Assembly (NCBI RefSeq): GCF_963169125.1
Contig: NC_084802.1
Span: 116,254,903 to 116,318,902 of the forward strand
Reading direction: 5' to 3'
From: Humulus lupulus
Lineage: Eukaryota > Streptophyta > Magnoliopsida > Rosales > Cannabaceae
Length of the DNA: 64,000 bases
Shown here: positions 11,078-21,397 of the stretch, piece after piece
Layout: each line of letters begins with the position of its first letter
How positions within the stretch are numbered: position 1 is the stretch's first letter
Notes under the pieces: generated by a model
The model's input: the letters and a program-made list of their open reading frames with translations, nothing else
Told to the model about the DNA's origin: nothing
The model's database searches: none
Translations under genes and position numbers: made by a program

Positions 11078-11619
11078 CTAACGAACAAAGATGAAGAAAG
11101 TTTAGATAGGCGACCTAAAAATAGGAAAGGGAATCTAGTGCGAGAAATGATTTTCATCCACGGGCTAAGGTAATCTTAGACCGTGGTGCGTGAGGCCACG
11201 CGGTTCTATTAACACGCGCCTATGTTCCCAACGGATCCCCAATTGCTCGGGATCCGTGTGTCAGGAGGGTCAGGAAAATGCTTGCCTTAGAGGGAAAGTT
11301 TCAAAAAGCAAAACCGCCTGGGAAGCGTTACCCCTAAGCTACCCGGTTTTGCACCCCAAAAACCTAGCGCCTTCCCCTCTCTAAACAGGCATTCCAAAAG
11401 CTACCCAGAAAAGCTCCCCGAAAAAGTCACCCCAGAATTATCTTGTCCTATACGTCACATTCCTAAACATATTCTCATATGATCGATACCCCTAGGATAA
11501 AAACCTACGCACAAAACACCAGCCAAAAAGAAAAACAGCCTACAATGTGCGACTAAGAAAGAAGTTTACCTAACAAGAGAAACGGGAACATCTAAATGAA
11601 CAATTGGCAGAGGACTTAC
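11078..11619 (-). other. 5'UTR intron of the antisense gene (element I)
   Basis: On the minus strand the donor CTGTAAGTCC (GT at 11619-11618) pairs with an acceptor CGTTAG at 11078, eight bases before the ATG. Element II has matching sites (CTGTAAGTCT at 17137 and CGTTAG at 17648). The intron would be 542 bp here and 512 bp there. Conservation of both edges in a diverged leader argues for real splicing. Confidence 0.65.
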
Positions 11620-11828
11620 AGTGTTTTTGCCGTGTGAAAATCGCAAAAAGCGTAGGAGTCGGAGTCCTGATGGGGCCTTTAGAACTGGAGTCACGAAGAA
11701 ACCCTTGTGTCTGGAGCAAAGAAACCTTTGGGACGATAACCGGAAGAAGAAAGACTTCTGGGGCTAAAGAAGAGAGAAGATGAGGAAAAATTTTCAAATA
11801 AAGGGTGGCTCATGGGAAAGATGGCCAG

Positions 11829-11842
11829 CCTTATATATACGT
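11829..11842 (-). promoter_or_regulatory. TATA box of the antisense gene (element I)
   Basis: The minus strand reads CGTATATATAAGGCTGGCC. Element II reads CGTATATAAAAGGGGTGGCC at the same place. The box lies 262 bp inside the 3' LTR here and 263 bp in element II. It is about 210 bp upstream of the 5'UTR intron donor. Confidence 0.75.
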
Positions 11843-12082
11843 AAAAGGCAAAGGAGTGAGGACCGTTCGATCGCCTTAATGCGAGATACGAGGGTCACAA
11901 CTCGAAAGATGAAACGACGGCCGAAGATAGGCTAGGCCATTTAATGCTGTTCTCGGAAGCCGGACCGTTGCCAACAACGGTGCTCCACGTGTCCAATACT
12001 AGCGCAATGGACAGGACATGAAGAGTCGAAAAAGAAACCCAAAATCCCCCACTGTGGCCACAGATGACGTCATGTGTCACGA
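11843..12082 (-). promoter_or_regulatory. Upstream region of the antisense promoter (element I)
   Basis: This non-coding interval lies between the antisense TATA box and the polypurine tract. It contains GCCATTAAATGCG-like and CCACGTG-like words shared with the matching part of element II (16660-16900). One example is a minus-strand TTGGACACGTGGAGCAC (about 11983-11999), an ACGTG core of G-box type. No reading frame is conserved. Confidence 0.45.
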
Positions 12083-12102
12083 GCAGGGGCTTGGGGGGCA
12101 AA
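12083..12102 (+). promoter_or_regulatory. Polypurine tract of element I
   Basis: GCAGGGGCTTGGGGGGCAAA ends exactly at the 3' LTR. Element II has the same tract in reverse complement at 16638-16657. It would prime plus-strand DNA synthesis. Confidence 0.85.
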
Positions 12103-12830
12103 TGTATGCCCTAAATATCCACGAGTTATTAGCGAGCTGCTGTTACGAGTCTCCACCTCTTTAGCCCGAGCTAATCAAAGAGTTGGCAGCATACTCGAAG
12201 GCAACGGGTCAGCAGTATGGATATCACGAGCTGGCGCTACAACAAGCTAAAGGTGCAGCGTAGATCTGGCATCCCCGACTATTTGTGAAGTCAACCACAC
12301 AATGTAAACGTGCACATATCAGACATCACGTGTCTATTCCATTCTGGAATTCTCGGACATGCAGCATAAACGTGCGTGTTCAGGCACCCCACGACTGGTT
12401 TGGGCCATGCATCCCATTATCTCCCCTTACTTATTGATTAGACAACACCTCATTGTCAGGTTTTAGGAATTAATCATAAGTGTTACAGATATGACATGAT
12501 GGGTAAGAAGGTCACGGGATGACCCCCTTTACCAACACCCAGATATCCTCTCCCTATAAGTACCGAGACCCTGGACGTTGCAAGGGGTTGGCATTTTTAT
12601 TGTAAATAAACACTCTATAAGGAATACTCAAGAGATATCAATAATATTGACTGGTGGACTAGAGGGATTTTAACCTTCGAACCACCCAAAAGGAAAGGAG
12701 TGATAACCTTCCCACAATACTAATTTCGCCAGTGTGGAATATAAATATTTTCATATTATGGTTCATTATTTGGCACTAATCCATCCCGTTTATTCGTATA
12801 ATTATCTATTGCCGAAGAACCGCGTCAACA
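12103..12830 (+). repeat. 3' LTR of element I (728 bp)
   Basis: It begins TGTATGCC and ends CGCGTCAACA, followed by the target repeat GTATG. It is 50 bp shorter than the 5' LTR because only one copy of the GAGCTG repeat (12134-12139) remains at the gap. A TATA-like CTATAAGTA lies near 12555. Confidence 0.95.
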
Positions 12831-12835
12831 GTATG

Positions 12836-13063
12836 GATGGTCCAACCCCCCCCCCCCCCAAGTGGCCAAAGAGTGTAGTCTTAGATCACTTTTGTGTGAA
12901 AATTAAAGAGAGACATGAACTTTTTCTTCTCTTAAAAAATTCCTTATGGTGTTTTGTTCACACCATTTACATTAAATAAGAAATGCCCCTAGGGCATACA
13001 TTACTTGAGAATAACATGTTAAAGAGAGAAGATATAGCTAAATCCTCCTGAATACTGGCAGTA
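12836..13063. other. Non-coding stretch with a 14-C homopolymer
   Basis: It contains a pure run of C at 12846-12859, then AT-rich sequence leading into the minus-strand integrase fragment. Read on the minus strand, the G run could be a decayed and expanded polypurine tract downstream of that integrase. However, no LTR start follows it, because element I was inserted within 16 bp. Confidence 0.45.
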
Positions 13064-14912
13064 CTAGCAGAGGTGTTCAGTGTTCCAAGCCCTTGGGACC
13101 TCTATTCCGTCTAGCCGCTTTAGGCGATATGTTCCCAAACATACTTCACTTTGGATCTCATACGGTCCTTCACAGTTAGGTCCCAGAACCCCCACTCTCA
13201 GATTTTGAGATGTAGGGAACACTTTTCTCAGGACCAGATCACCAGTCCCGAACCTTCGACTCTTAACTCTAGAGTTAAAGTGCCTTGTAGTCTTCCCCTG
13301 ATACATCTTCAACTAGACTTTGGATGCTTCCCATATCTCATTGATGAGATCTAGGATTTCCTGTAGCAAGGCGTGATTCTGGACAAGATCATACATATCT
13401 CATTTGTGGGACAGGACGACAATTTCTACTGGGATGACTGCTTCGCATTCGTAACCCATTGAGTAGGGAGTATGTCTGGTCGAAGTTCTCTCCGTGGTCT
13501 GGTATGCCCATAGGACGCAGGCAAACTCTTCCGGCCACTTGCTCTTGCAAGCTTGGAGCTTTGTCTTCAGTGTCCCTTCTAAAATTTTGTTTACGGCCTC
13601 TGTTTTCCCATTTGCTTGAGGCCTCGCGACTGCGAAGAAGCTTTTGACAATTCCATGTCTTTCACAAAAGTTAGTGAAGTGGATGCTATCAAATTGCTTC
13701 CCGTTTTTGGACACGATTTTATGAGGGAGGAAGTATCGGCAAACAATTCTGTTGATGATGAAGTCTAGGGCCTTTTTGGAGGTAATGGTGTTCATTGGTT
13801 CCGCTTCGACCCATTTGGTGTAATAGTCGATGGCTACAAGGGCATATTTCAATCTACCCTTCCCGGTCGGGAAGGATCCTACAAATTCCATTCCCAAGAC
13901 TGGAAAAGGCCAGGGACTGGTCATCAAGGTTATCTCTGTGGGAGGAGCTCGTAGGATATTTGCGTCTCTCTGGAATTGGTCACACTTGCAGACGTAATCT
14001 ACAAAGTCATTTATTATTGTTGGCAAAAAATATCCTTGACTTAGAATCCTTTTGGACAACCTGAGTCTGGTTGAGTGATCTCCGCAAAAGCCTTCATACA
14101 CTTCATGCATGATTGTGCTCATCTCGGTCTCGGATAAGCATCGAAGATACGACATGGACAACCCCCTGCGATAGAGCTTGTCCTCCATCATGAAGTATCT
14201 AAGGGCCTGGTATTGAAGCTTCCTGGCGGCAACCCTGTCCGTGGGCAGCTCTCTAGTGGTTAGATATTAGATGGGAGGCCCCATCCAGGAAGTTGTGTAA
14301 TCGATGGAATTTATGATTGCGGGGGCTTGAATACTGGGCGTGGGTAGATGGTCGATTGGGACCACTCCAGAGAGTTCTACTTCAACATCTGTGGAAAACT
14401 TTGCTAGTGTGTCAGCGAACACATTTTGTTCTCTCGGGATCTGGCGGATGACGTATCTTTTAAACGATTTGAGTAAATTTTGGGTTCGCGCCACTTAGGC
14501 GGCCATCTTCTCCCCCTTCATTTGGTATTCTCTCGATATCTATCTTACCACCAACTAGGAATCGTTGTGGATCTCAATGTTCTCTGCCCCCACTTCCCCA
14601 GCCAAGTGTAATTTGACTAGCATGGCCTCATTCTCAACATCATTGTTTGATGCTTCAAACTAGAAGTGTAGGGCGCTTTGCAATTGGTGACCTTGGGGGG
14701 ATATTAGGATAATCCTGCGCCGGCCCCGTTCTCATTAGAGGCTCCATCAACAAAGATCTTCCAAAAGGGCATTACAGGGTTGATTGGCTCTTCATCCTCA
14801 GCAATCCCGGTACATTCTATGATTAAGTCACCCAGGGCATGTCGCTTGATGTAGATTCTTGGGACGTAGGCGAAATTGAACTGGTTCAACTCTATGGCTC
14901 ACTTCAAAAGTA
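13064..14912 (-). pseudogene. pol: Element III: truncated Tat-lineage pol (second RNase H and integrase)
   Basis: On the minus strand the fragment starts abruptly inside the Ty3 RNase H end (LLLK-stop-AIELNQF, about 14910). It continues with the archaeal-type RNase H (FWKIFVDGASNENGAGAG near 14770 and REQNVFADTLAKF near 14420). The integrase follows with zinc motif HEVYEGFCGDHSTRLRL and KCDQFQ, core motifs LGMEFVGSFPTGKG, SKNGKQFDS and ANGKTEAVNK, and C-terminus FGTGDLVLRKVF, ending at 13064. The second core Asp has become Lys-Asn (SKNG instead of SDNG) and the last zinc Cys is lost. The protein is clearly a different Tat family from elements I and II. It lacks gag, protease, reverse transcriptase and LTRs within the window. 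Confidence 0.85.
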
Positions 14913-15238
14913 ATAAGGAGTAGGATATAACAAGCCTATGAAATTCTCAAGTGAAGCAATCTTGATGAATTTCATGGAGAAATTGAGTCTTGAAGATCTT
15001 GGGAAAGAGAGAGTTTGAAGGAGTGATAAAGTCCAAAAAACTCTTTAAAAAACCCTTTAAATAGATCAGGCACCAAGATTTGGTCCAACCAATAGGATTA
15101 GACCTTTTTAAAACACATTTTGAAGGAAAAAATGTAGTTCGTTTGCATGCAACAGGCGATGTGTCTCCTGCTATATGGTAATGAATCGCCTACCATGCAT
15201 CACCTGTTGTATTCCAGTGATCCTTGTCACATGGCAGA
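14913..15238. other. AT-rich non-coding interval with an inverted repeat
   Basis: No coding potential is visible. An inverted repeat, CAACAGGCGATG at 15150-15161 and CATCACCTGTTG at 15198-15209, matches at 11 of 12 positions. It forms a stem around a 36-nt loop in otherwise AT-rich DNA. Similar GC-rich stems occur in other retroelement leaders and LTRs in this window. Confidence 0.5.
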
Positions 15239-15903
15239 TGTAACGCCCTACGTTTCGTGTACCTTTAAACAACTCGAGTCAGGATTGTTTTCCCCAAGAT
15301 AAGAATATTATTTTAAATAATATTATATTTGTATTGAATTTATTTCCATGAGTTATTGCTAGCCAAATTATGAATTGTGTGATTAAAAGTCAAGATAAGA
15401 TTTTTTGTCTTGGACCGACACAAAAACCCTAATCGGGTAAAAATCTCAGAAAATAAAATGATAATCTATGGGAAGTATATTGGGCATAAAATACACTCAT
15501 AAAAATTAAATTTTGGCCAAAAATAATCAACTTAAAAGGAAATTGAAATTTTATAAATGCTTAAATTTTTGCCTAATTATGGAATTTTATTCCATAAATG
15601 GACCTTAGGTTAAATTGTATTGTGGGATTAATTAAATTAAATGTGAGAGACATTTAATTTAATTATTATGTGTTAAGTTTTGTTTTTAAAAAAAAACTAT
15701 ATAAGAGTGAAAAAGGTTATAGAAATTGATTTAAACTTTTAATCACATCTAATTAATTTTAATGACACAAAGTGACATAAAGTAAAATCACTCTCAAGTG
15801 TTTTAGATATTTTTTAGAGTTGTCTATGCACTTCCATCCTCCCAACCGACCCTCTCCTCTCTTCTATACAAACACTAATTTTGCAATATAAACCATTTCT
15901 ATA
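15239..15903 (+). repeat. 5' part of a chromovirus-like Ty3 LTR, interrupted by element II
   Basis: It begins TGTAACGCCC, the usual start of this LTR superfamily. Downstream it aligns with the LTR at 30854 (for example AAACCCTAA..GGG..AAAATCTC, then CTATGGGAA). A TATA-like ACTATATAAG lies at 15697-15706. Element II was inserted at the CTATA at 15899-15903. The sequence after element II is not the expected continuation but a reversed LTR end, so this LTR was already rearranged before element II arrived. Confidence 0.65.
15899..15903. repeat. Target site duplication of element II (left copy)
   Basis: CTATA directly precedes the LTR and is repeated exactly at 28523-28527 after the other LTR. 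Confidence 0.95.
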
Positions 15904-16637
15904 TGTTGACGTGGTTCTTCGCCAACAGGTAATTTAAGAAAAGAAGAGAAAGGGATTAGTGCTAATAATGAACCGAAACAAATATGTGATCTTGGAAAAT
16001 GAAATGGTGACTCAAGACACGGTTTTTAAGTGGTTCAAAGGTTAAAATCCTTCTACTCCACTAGTCAATATTATTGCTCTATTCTGGGTATATGATTACA
16101 GGATATTTCTTACAAGAGATAATCCAACCCTTATTTATTCCCAGGGTCTCCATATTTATAGGAGAAGGCACCTGGGAGTTGGGAAGAAGGTCATCCCGTG
16201 ACCTTCTTACCTATCGTATCAACTCTGTGGCATTCATGATTAATTCCTAAACCTGACACATGAGTGTGGTCAAATCAATAGGTAAGGAGATAATGGGCCG
16301 CACGGCCCAACCCAGTCGTGGGTGTCTAAATACGCACGTTCCTGCTGCGTGTCCAAGAAGTCAGGGGCATATCAGACACGTTATGTCTGATATATGCACA
16401 TTTACCTTGCATGTGTTAACTTTACAAAGGGGTCGTAGCCTCCATATCCAGCTCGTGGTACGGCCTTCAAAGTCCGGACTCAAGTCTTAGTCAATCTTGG
16501 CGAACCCTTGGGTTGCCTCGAGCTAAGGAGGTACGACCTTATGACGGAAGCTCCGGTCTAGGGGATGTCCACGAGATAATCATGATTAGGCCGCAGCTCA
16601 GCTCGCTAATCAGCCCGTGGGAAAATCAGGGCGTACA
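15904..16637 (-). repeat. 3' LTR of element II (734 bp)
   Basis: On the + strand it runs from TGTTGACGTGG to CAGGGCGTACA. On the minus strand it begins TGTACGCCCTGATTTTCC, related to element I's TGTACGCCCTAAATATCC. A minus-strand TATAAATATG lies at 16151-16160. Confidence 0.95.
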
Positions 16638-16657
16638 TCTGCCCCCCAAGCCCCTGC
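16638..16657 (-). promoter_or_regulatory. Polypurine tract of element II
   Basis: Read on the minus strand this is AGCAGGGGCTTGGGGGGCAGA, abutting the 3' LTR. It is nearly identical to element I's tract at 12083-12102. Confidence 0.85.
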
Positions 16658-16898
16658 TTGTGGTATATGACGTCGGATAAGGCCACAGTAGGGGCTTTTA
16701 GGCTTCCCCATGAACTCTTCACATTCCACATCGTACGCAGGCGCCTGATACGTGGAACATCATGGTTGGTGATGGTACGTCTTATGAGAACCGCATTTAA
16801 TGGCCTAGCCTATGCCCAGCCGTCGTTTCGTATTTTGAGTGGAAGGCCTTGAATCCCACATCAGGGCCATCGAATGGCCCTCTATACGTGACCCTTCA

Positions 16899-16911
16899 CG
16901 TATATAAAAGG
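16899..16911 (+). promoter_or_regulatory. TATA box of the antisense gene (element II)
   Basis: CGTATATAAAAGG is followed by GGTGGCC, matching the element I box in sequence and in distance from the LTR (263 bp). It drives transcription opposite to gag-pol. The leader after it contains CT-rich stretches (about 16950-16985) typical of plant 5'UTRs. Confidence 0.8.
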
Positions 16912-17136
16912 GGTGGCCACCCTACGCATGGGTCACCCTTTCATTTGAAATTTCTTAGAACTTCTCTCCTTCTTCTCTCTTCATTTCAGAAGAAAAAGAA
17001 ACCCTCTTCTTTGCGACCACCATTCTCAGTTGCTTAAGAAACTCAGACGTAAGGATTTCTTCAAAGATTTGGAAGCAAACACTTCGACGAAGCTCCCACC
17101 TAGGCGACACCTTCATCCACCTCCCAACCAAACACT

Positions 17137-17648
17137 GTAAGTCTCCTGACCTTGTGTGTTTTGAAAATATTTTTCACTGTAGCTTAGGTAAATATTTACT
17201 GTAGCCACATGCAAAGGTTTACTAGTTTTTGTGGGTACGAAGGGTGAAAGCCTTTTAGGTTAGGATATTTTTGCTGTAGCAAAACTTTTGGGAGTATGGT
17301 TTACAGGATGCATTTTCTTGGGGAAATTTCTGGGTAGAAGTTTTGGTATTTTAGTTCAAAGATATCCAGGATTTAGGTGCAAAACCGGGTAGCTTAAGGG
17401 ACACGCCTCACAGGCGGTTTTGCCTTCCTTGCCTATTGAAACTTTCCCCCCAAGGAAAATTTTATCCTGACCCTCCTGACATATGAATTTCGAGTAATCA
17501 GGGATCTGTTGGGAGCATAGACGCATGTTCATAGAACCGCGTGGTCTCACTCTCCACGGGCTGGGCTTACCTCAGCCCGTGCAAATAACACTTTGATTCT
17601 TCCTCATGCTTAGGTCGCCTTTTCTAAAATCTTTTTTTTTTTCGTTAG
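17137..17648 (+). other. 5'UTR intron of the antisense gene (element II)
   Basis: The donor is CACT/GTAAGTCTCC at 17137 and the acceptor is TTTTTCGTTAG ending at 17648, after a T-rich tract. The ATG follows eight bases later at 17657. Element I has the same arrangement. A 5'UTR intron is common in well-expressed plant genes. Confidence 0.7.
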
Positions 17649-18309
17649 GCGACCAGATGGCACCAAAGAGGAATGCCCCACAGAAGACCGTTGGCAGCTT
17701 GGCCTCCCAGTGGGACAAAGGAAAAGCGGTGATGCCCGACTCCCCGATCCCCCGCTTTGGCTCCTGGTGCATTTTTTGAGACAGAGAGGATCGTCTCAAA
17801 GACTACCGACCAGACGAAGATCAATAAGATATTCTTCTCCCACAATATTGCGCTAGGGAGGACGTCAGTGATTGCCCGACCTCCCGCGGAAGGCGAGCGG
17901 AGCTGTGCACCGCTCGACGAATCGTTCGCGGCCTGGAGGGACGAGCATTTTAAGGCGGGGGCCTTCCACCCGTTGGATCAGTATTTTGTTGACTTCCTGA
18001 ATTACGTGAGGTTGGCCCCATTTCAACTCCCCCCCCCCCCCCCCAACTCTTATCAGTTGTTGGCGGGGTTGAGATATTTATTTCAGAAGCACGAGCGGGA
18101 GGTCCCCACTCCTGCGGACATTTTATACTTTTTCTGCCTCAAGGCCAGCCCAGATCAGCGGGGGCGAGGTGACGGGTTTTACTACTTAACCCAATTTCCC
18201 AATATGTCTGCGGTCATCGAGCTGCCCAGCTACCCCAACGATTTTAAAGATCAGTTCTTCATGTCGACGGGGTTCAGAAACTGCGAGCTCCACTACTTCA
18301 ATCGTCCTC

Positions 18310-18394
18310 GTAAGTGTTTTTTATCCTTAGCTCGTAAGTTAAGTGTCGTTTTAGCTCCTCCCGTATCCCTTTCTGACTTAGACCAATCATGCAG
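18310..18394 (+). other. Intron in the antisense gene (element II)
   Basis: CCTC/GTAAGTG to ATGCAG/CCATC. Removing 85 bp joins NRP to PIFARTEK in frame. Element I has an 83-bp counterpart (10393-10311) that joins NRP to PIFPRK at the same codon phase. Confidence 0.75.
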
Positions 18395-19153
18395 CCATCT
18401 TCGCGAGGACAGAGAAATCTGTGACCCTCAGGGCCCAATACAAGACACTGGCAGGCTTTCCCCCCAGTGAGAAAGATTACTGCATGCTCGTAACGGACGA
18501 GACGATGGTGGCCTGCAAGCTGATTTTCCCAAATCAGACTTTGAACCTAAAAAGGCCCCGGGGTCTTCCCCCAGCTCGCGACACCAGACCCATCATCGTG
18601 GAGGAGGTCGCGGGGGATGAAGATGAGGAGGACGAGGACAACGAAGCAGCCGCGGACGGGCGAGGAGATGAGGAGGTCGTGAGGAACAGAAAGCGGGCTT
18701 TGGAGGTTGCCCAAAGGACGGGCGAGGAGAGGATCCAATCCGGAGCAGCCGTGGGTCCTTCTGGCCAAGGTAAACCTTACATGTTTAGGAATCTAGATAG
18801 GGCCACAGCAGACCCCCGGCTGGCTAGGTTCAATCCTAGGCAGCTCGTCCATCGTCACCGAAGTGATCCGGACCTGTATACAACCCTGCTCCATTGTGTC
18901 GACCGGCTTGTGCTGGATTACCAAGATAGCCGGCCTAGGGGTACCATAGTAGTAGATAATACCCTAGCCTTTAGGTCGATCCTATTCAAGGAGTATGGGA
19001 CCAACCTTCGGACATGGCCATCACTCTGGAGGGGTGCCGTAACTCCGGGGCTTAGGCAATATGTAGAGGAATCTAGCCCTGAGTCAGCCTCAGACCCAGA
19101 ACTTGCGCCAACTCGGGAAGTAATCAACTTAGATTCATCTTCTAGCTCGGGGG

Positions 19154-19256
19154 GTAGGACTCCCTTAGTATACATATACTTGACTTTCTCTTTACCCCAT
19201 TGTTTTTGTCTCTGTATGGTTGCTAACTCGTACTAACCATGTTTTTGTTTTGACAG
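19154..19256 (+). other. Intron in the antisense gene (element II)
   Basis: The donor is GTAGGACT and the acceptor TTTTGACAG, with TACTAAC 25 bp upstream of the acceptor. The element I counterpart is 9540-9454 (GTAGGACC to TTTCAG). The following exon starts near EEMSQPEE in II and EEMSQPGD in I. Confidence 0.75.
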
Positions 19257-19729
19257 AAGAGATGTCTCAGCCCGAGGAGAGCCTGCGAGGTGCAGTCTTC
19301 GGGGGGAACGCCGCAGCTATGGCCGCTGAGCCAAGAATGAAGAGGCTCCGGATGTCCAAGAACGCCGCCGGGACCCCCACCAAGTCCCCTGCAAAGGAGA
19401 AGGAGCAAGCCCCAGCTGCACAGGTCGCGGGAGCGGTTCTTCCTGCTGAAGGGGGAAGCAACATGCCTCCACCAGCTCCGCGAGCTCTAGCCGCCGCCCG
19501 GGATGCAGGAACGGAGGTCGGGACTTCGGCCATCGCACCCTCCGATGTACGCATCCCAGTCAATCCCCAGGACCTGGAGAAGATCCCCGAGGCATTCCGG
19601 GGAACGGTGTATGAGTCGGCGAACTACGCCGTCAGCCACATATACAAGTTCACCGAGAAGGAGCTCCGGGCCATCGAGACAATGAGCCCGGTGGGCGTCC
19701 TGGAGTCTTCACTGGGCATGGCCGTGACG

Positions 19730-19825
19730 GTAAGCCAACTAACTCTTTTGTGGTTTTTATCATTACACTTTTCCCTGCTTTTTCTTTCCCTTTTTTCTAA
19801 GGCAATTTTCTTTTCACCTTCGCAG
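19730..19825 (+). other. Intron in the antisense gene (element II)
   Basis: GACG/GTAAGCC to CTTCGCAG/AGC joins MAVT to SAVALHRSIV in frame. The element I copy at about 9000-8930 uses GCAAGT as donor and joins TLM to ATLAIHRIIV. Confidence 0.75.
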
Positions 19826-20291
19826 AGCGCCGTTGCCCTTCACCGGAGCATCGTCAGAACCAAAACTCAGCTCGAGGACATGAGGAGCGAGCACCAGACT
19901 AACCTGTAGGTGGCTAAGGATGCCTTGGCGGCCTCGCAGGTCGAGTTGGAAAAAACCCGCTCGAAGGTCCAAGAGCTCGAGACCTCTCTCGCCACCTCGC
20001 GGACGGACCTAGATGCCGCGAAGACTGAGGTCCAGGTCGCCCAGGCTGCCCTAGAGGCCGAGCAGACAATTTTGGAAAAGTCCATGGAAGATCTATTCTA
20101 CCATTGCTGGGCCTACAATCCAGACGCTGACTTCTAACTTCTCCTTCATGTCAGCGAGCCTCTGGGAGCGCTTGCTGGTGAAGTTCCAAGCTCGCCTTGA
20201 CAAAGAGGCGCCCTCTGAGACCGAGAAAGGCTCTAGCGCAAGTGAGCAAGGCGAGACAGTGATCTCCAAGGGGCCACCTGGCGGAGCTTAG

Positions 20292-20449
20292 GGCGTTTCT
20301 TCTCTTGTGCCCTTCACTATATTTTTTTTTTATATATATATATTTCTTTATGTAACCCTTGCATGAGGTGCTTCCACCTCGAGACAATTTGATTCCATGC
20401 TTTCAATTGATCCTCCTTTTTTGCCTTTATGCGTTTTGGTTACAATTTC
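20292..20449 (+). other. 3' end of the antisense gene (element II)
   Basis: This short non-coding interval follows the antisense stop. It contains T-rich and TATATATATATA sequence (about 20321-20345) that could act in 3' end formation. No clear AATAAA is seen. It leads directly into the tandem array. Confidence 0.45.
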
Positions 20450-21250
20450 TTGAAAAACTTAGTTCGCGCTAATATTTATCCATATCTTGAGCTCTTTAGG
20501 AAGAACGACGATCAATAGATTTAAATCAACTTCTAAGTTTTATGACCCGGTTAGGACCAGGAACTTAATTTGAAAACTTAGTTCGTGTTAAGTTTTATCC
20601 ATGTCTCGAGCTCTTTAGGAAGAACAACGATCAATAGATTTAAATCAACTTCTATGTTTTATGACCCGGTTAGGACCAGGAACTTAATTTGAAAACTTAG
20701 TTCGCGTTAAATTTTATCCATGTCTCGAGCTCTTTAGGAAGAACAAAGATCAATATATTTAAATCAACTTCTAAGTTTTATGACCCAGTTAGGACCAGGA
20801 ACTTAATTTGAAAACTTAGTTCATGTTAACTTTTATCCATGTCTCGAGCTCTTTAGGAAGAACAACGATCAATAGATTTAAATCAACTTCTAAGTTTTAT
20901 GACCCGGTTAGGACCATGAACTTAATTTGAAAACTTAGTTCGTGTTAACTTTTATCCATGTCTCGAGCTCTTTAGGAAGAACAACGATCAATAGATTTAA
21001 ATCAACTTCTAAGTTTTATGACCCGGTTAGGACCAGGAACTTAATTTGAAAACTTAGTTCGCGTTAACTTTTATCCATGTCTCGAGCTCTTTAGGAAGAA
21101 CAACGATCAATAGAATTAAATCAACTTCTAAGTTTTATGACCTGGTTAGGACCAGGATAGGACTTAGTTAGCGTTAACCCTTATCAACATCCCTCGTATT
21201 TTTAAAAACAACGGTCAATCGATATGAATCAACTTCTAAGTCGTTAAGGA
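20450..21250 (-). repeat. Tandem array, ~120-bp unit, about six copies (element II)
   Basis: The repeat reads (+ strand) AACTTAGTTCGCGTTAA, then GAGCTCTTTAGGAAGAAC, then GATCAATAGATTTAAATCAA, then GACCCGGTTAGGACCAGG. The reverse complement matches element I's unit (CCTGGTCC, GATCGATGTTTTTC, CGAACTAAGTTTTCAA). Copies are very uniform in the middle and diverge at the 21180-21250 edge. The array lies at the same place in both elements, between the convergent pol and antisense genes. Confidence 0.95.
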
Positions 21251-21397
21251 CACCTGGTTATATCCAGGTACCATATGCCCCCCCAAGTAACTAGGAAAGT
21301 GTCTCTCGTGGTTACTTTAGATTACACTTGCAAACATGCATAAAAAGCTGATTCTCATTAATACATAAAAATTGGCCTTCCAGGCCTTACAAGCGAA
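21251..21397 (-). other. 3' untranslated stretch after integrase of element II
   Basis: This is the non-coding interval downstream of the minus-strand pol stop. It contains a CCCCCC run (21279-21284) in ATATGCCCCCCCAAGTAACT. Element I has the matching word TTACTTGGGGGGCATA at 7611-7627. The conserved G-run, apart from the true polypurine tract, may be a second polypurine site. Confidence 0.5.

Larger units (their letters stand above)
377..12830 (+). mobile_element. Element I: complete Ty3/gypsy Tat-lineage LTR retrotransposon
   Basis: The element begins with TGTACGCC and ends with GCGTCAACA. It is flanked by perfect 5-bp direct repeats GTATG (372-376 and 12831-12835). The order is LTR, PBS, gag, protease, reverse transcriptase, RNase H, a second (archaeal-type) RNase H, integrase, a tandem-repeat block, an antisense spliced gene, polypurine tract, LTR. 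Dual RNase H domains and extra ORFs between pol and the 3' LTR are known traits of the plant Tat lineage. By eye the two LTRs differ at about 28 of 728 aligned positions, mostly transitions, plus one 50-bp gap. The insertion is therefore not recent, and it is older than element II (about 21 differences in 734). Gag-pol has many stops and frameshifts, so the copy cannot be autonomous. Confidence 0.95.
17657..20291 (+). pseudogene. Antisense spliced gene of element II (PF04195-like, C-terminal coiled coil)
   Basis: MAPKRNAPQKTVG begins the protein. A deletion relative to element I near 17757 shifts the frame, so this copy is probably broken. The main exon to 18309 carries HPLDQYFVDFLNYVRLAPF, LLAGLRYLFQKHEREVPTPADILYF and GFYYLTQFPN, the PF04195-like domain. 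Introns follow at 18310-18394, 19154-19256 (with a TACTAAC branch-site-like word near 19231) and 19730-19825. The middle exon has PFPNQTL-like and acidic stretches, DNTLAFRSILFKEYGTNLRTWPSLW and GLRQYVEESSP. The last exon is a heptad-like coiled coil (VELEKTRSKVQELETSLATS) and then LFYHCWAYNPDADF. A TAG at 19907-19909 and a small insertion near 20135 also disrupt it. The role is unknown; antisense extra ORFs are known in Tat elements. Confidence 0.82.

Noticed and set aside
12846..12859. C run as the polypurine tract of element III
   Set aside because: The position downstream of the integrase is suggestive, but there is no adjacent LTR start on the minus strand, so I left it as an unassigned homopolymer.
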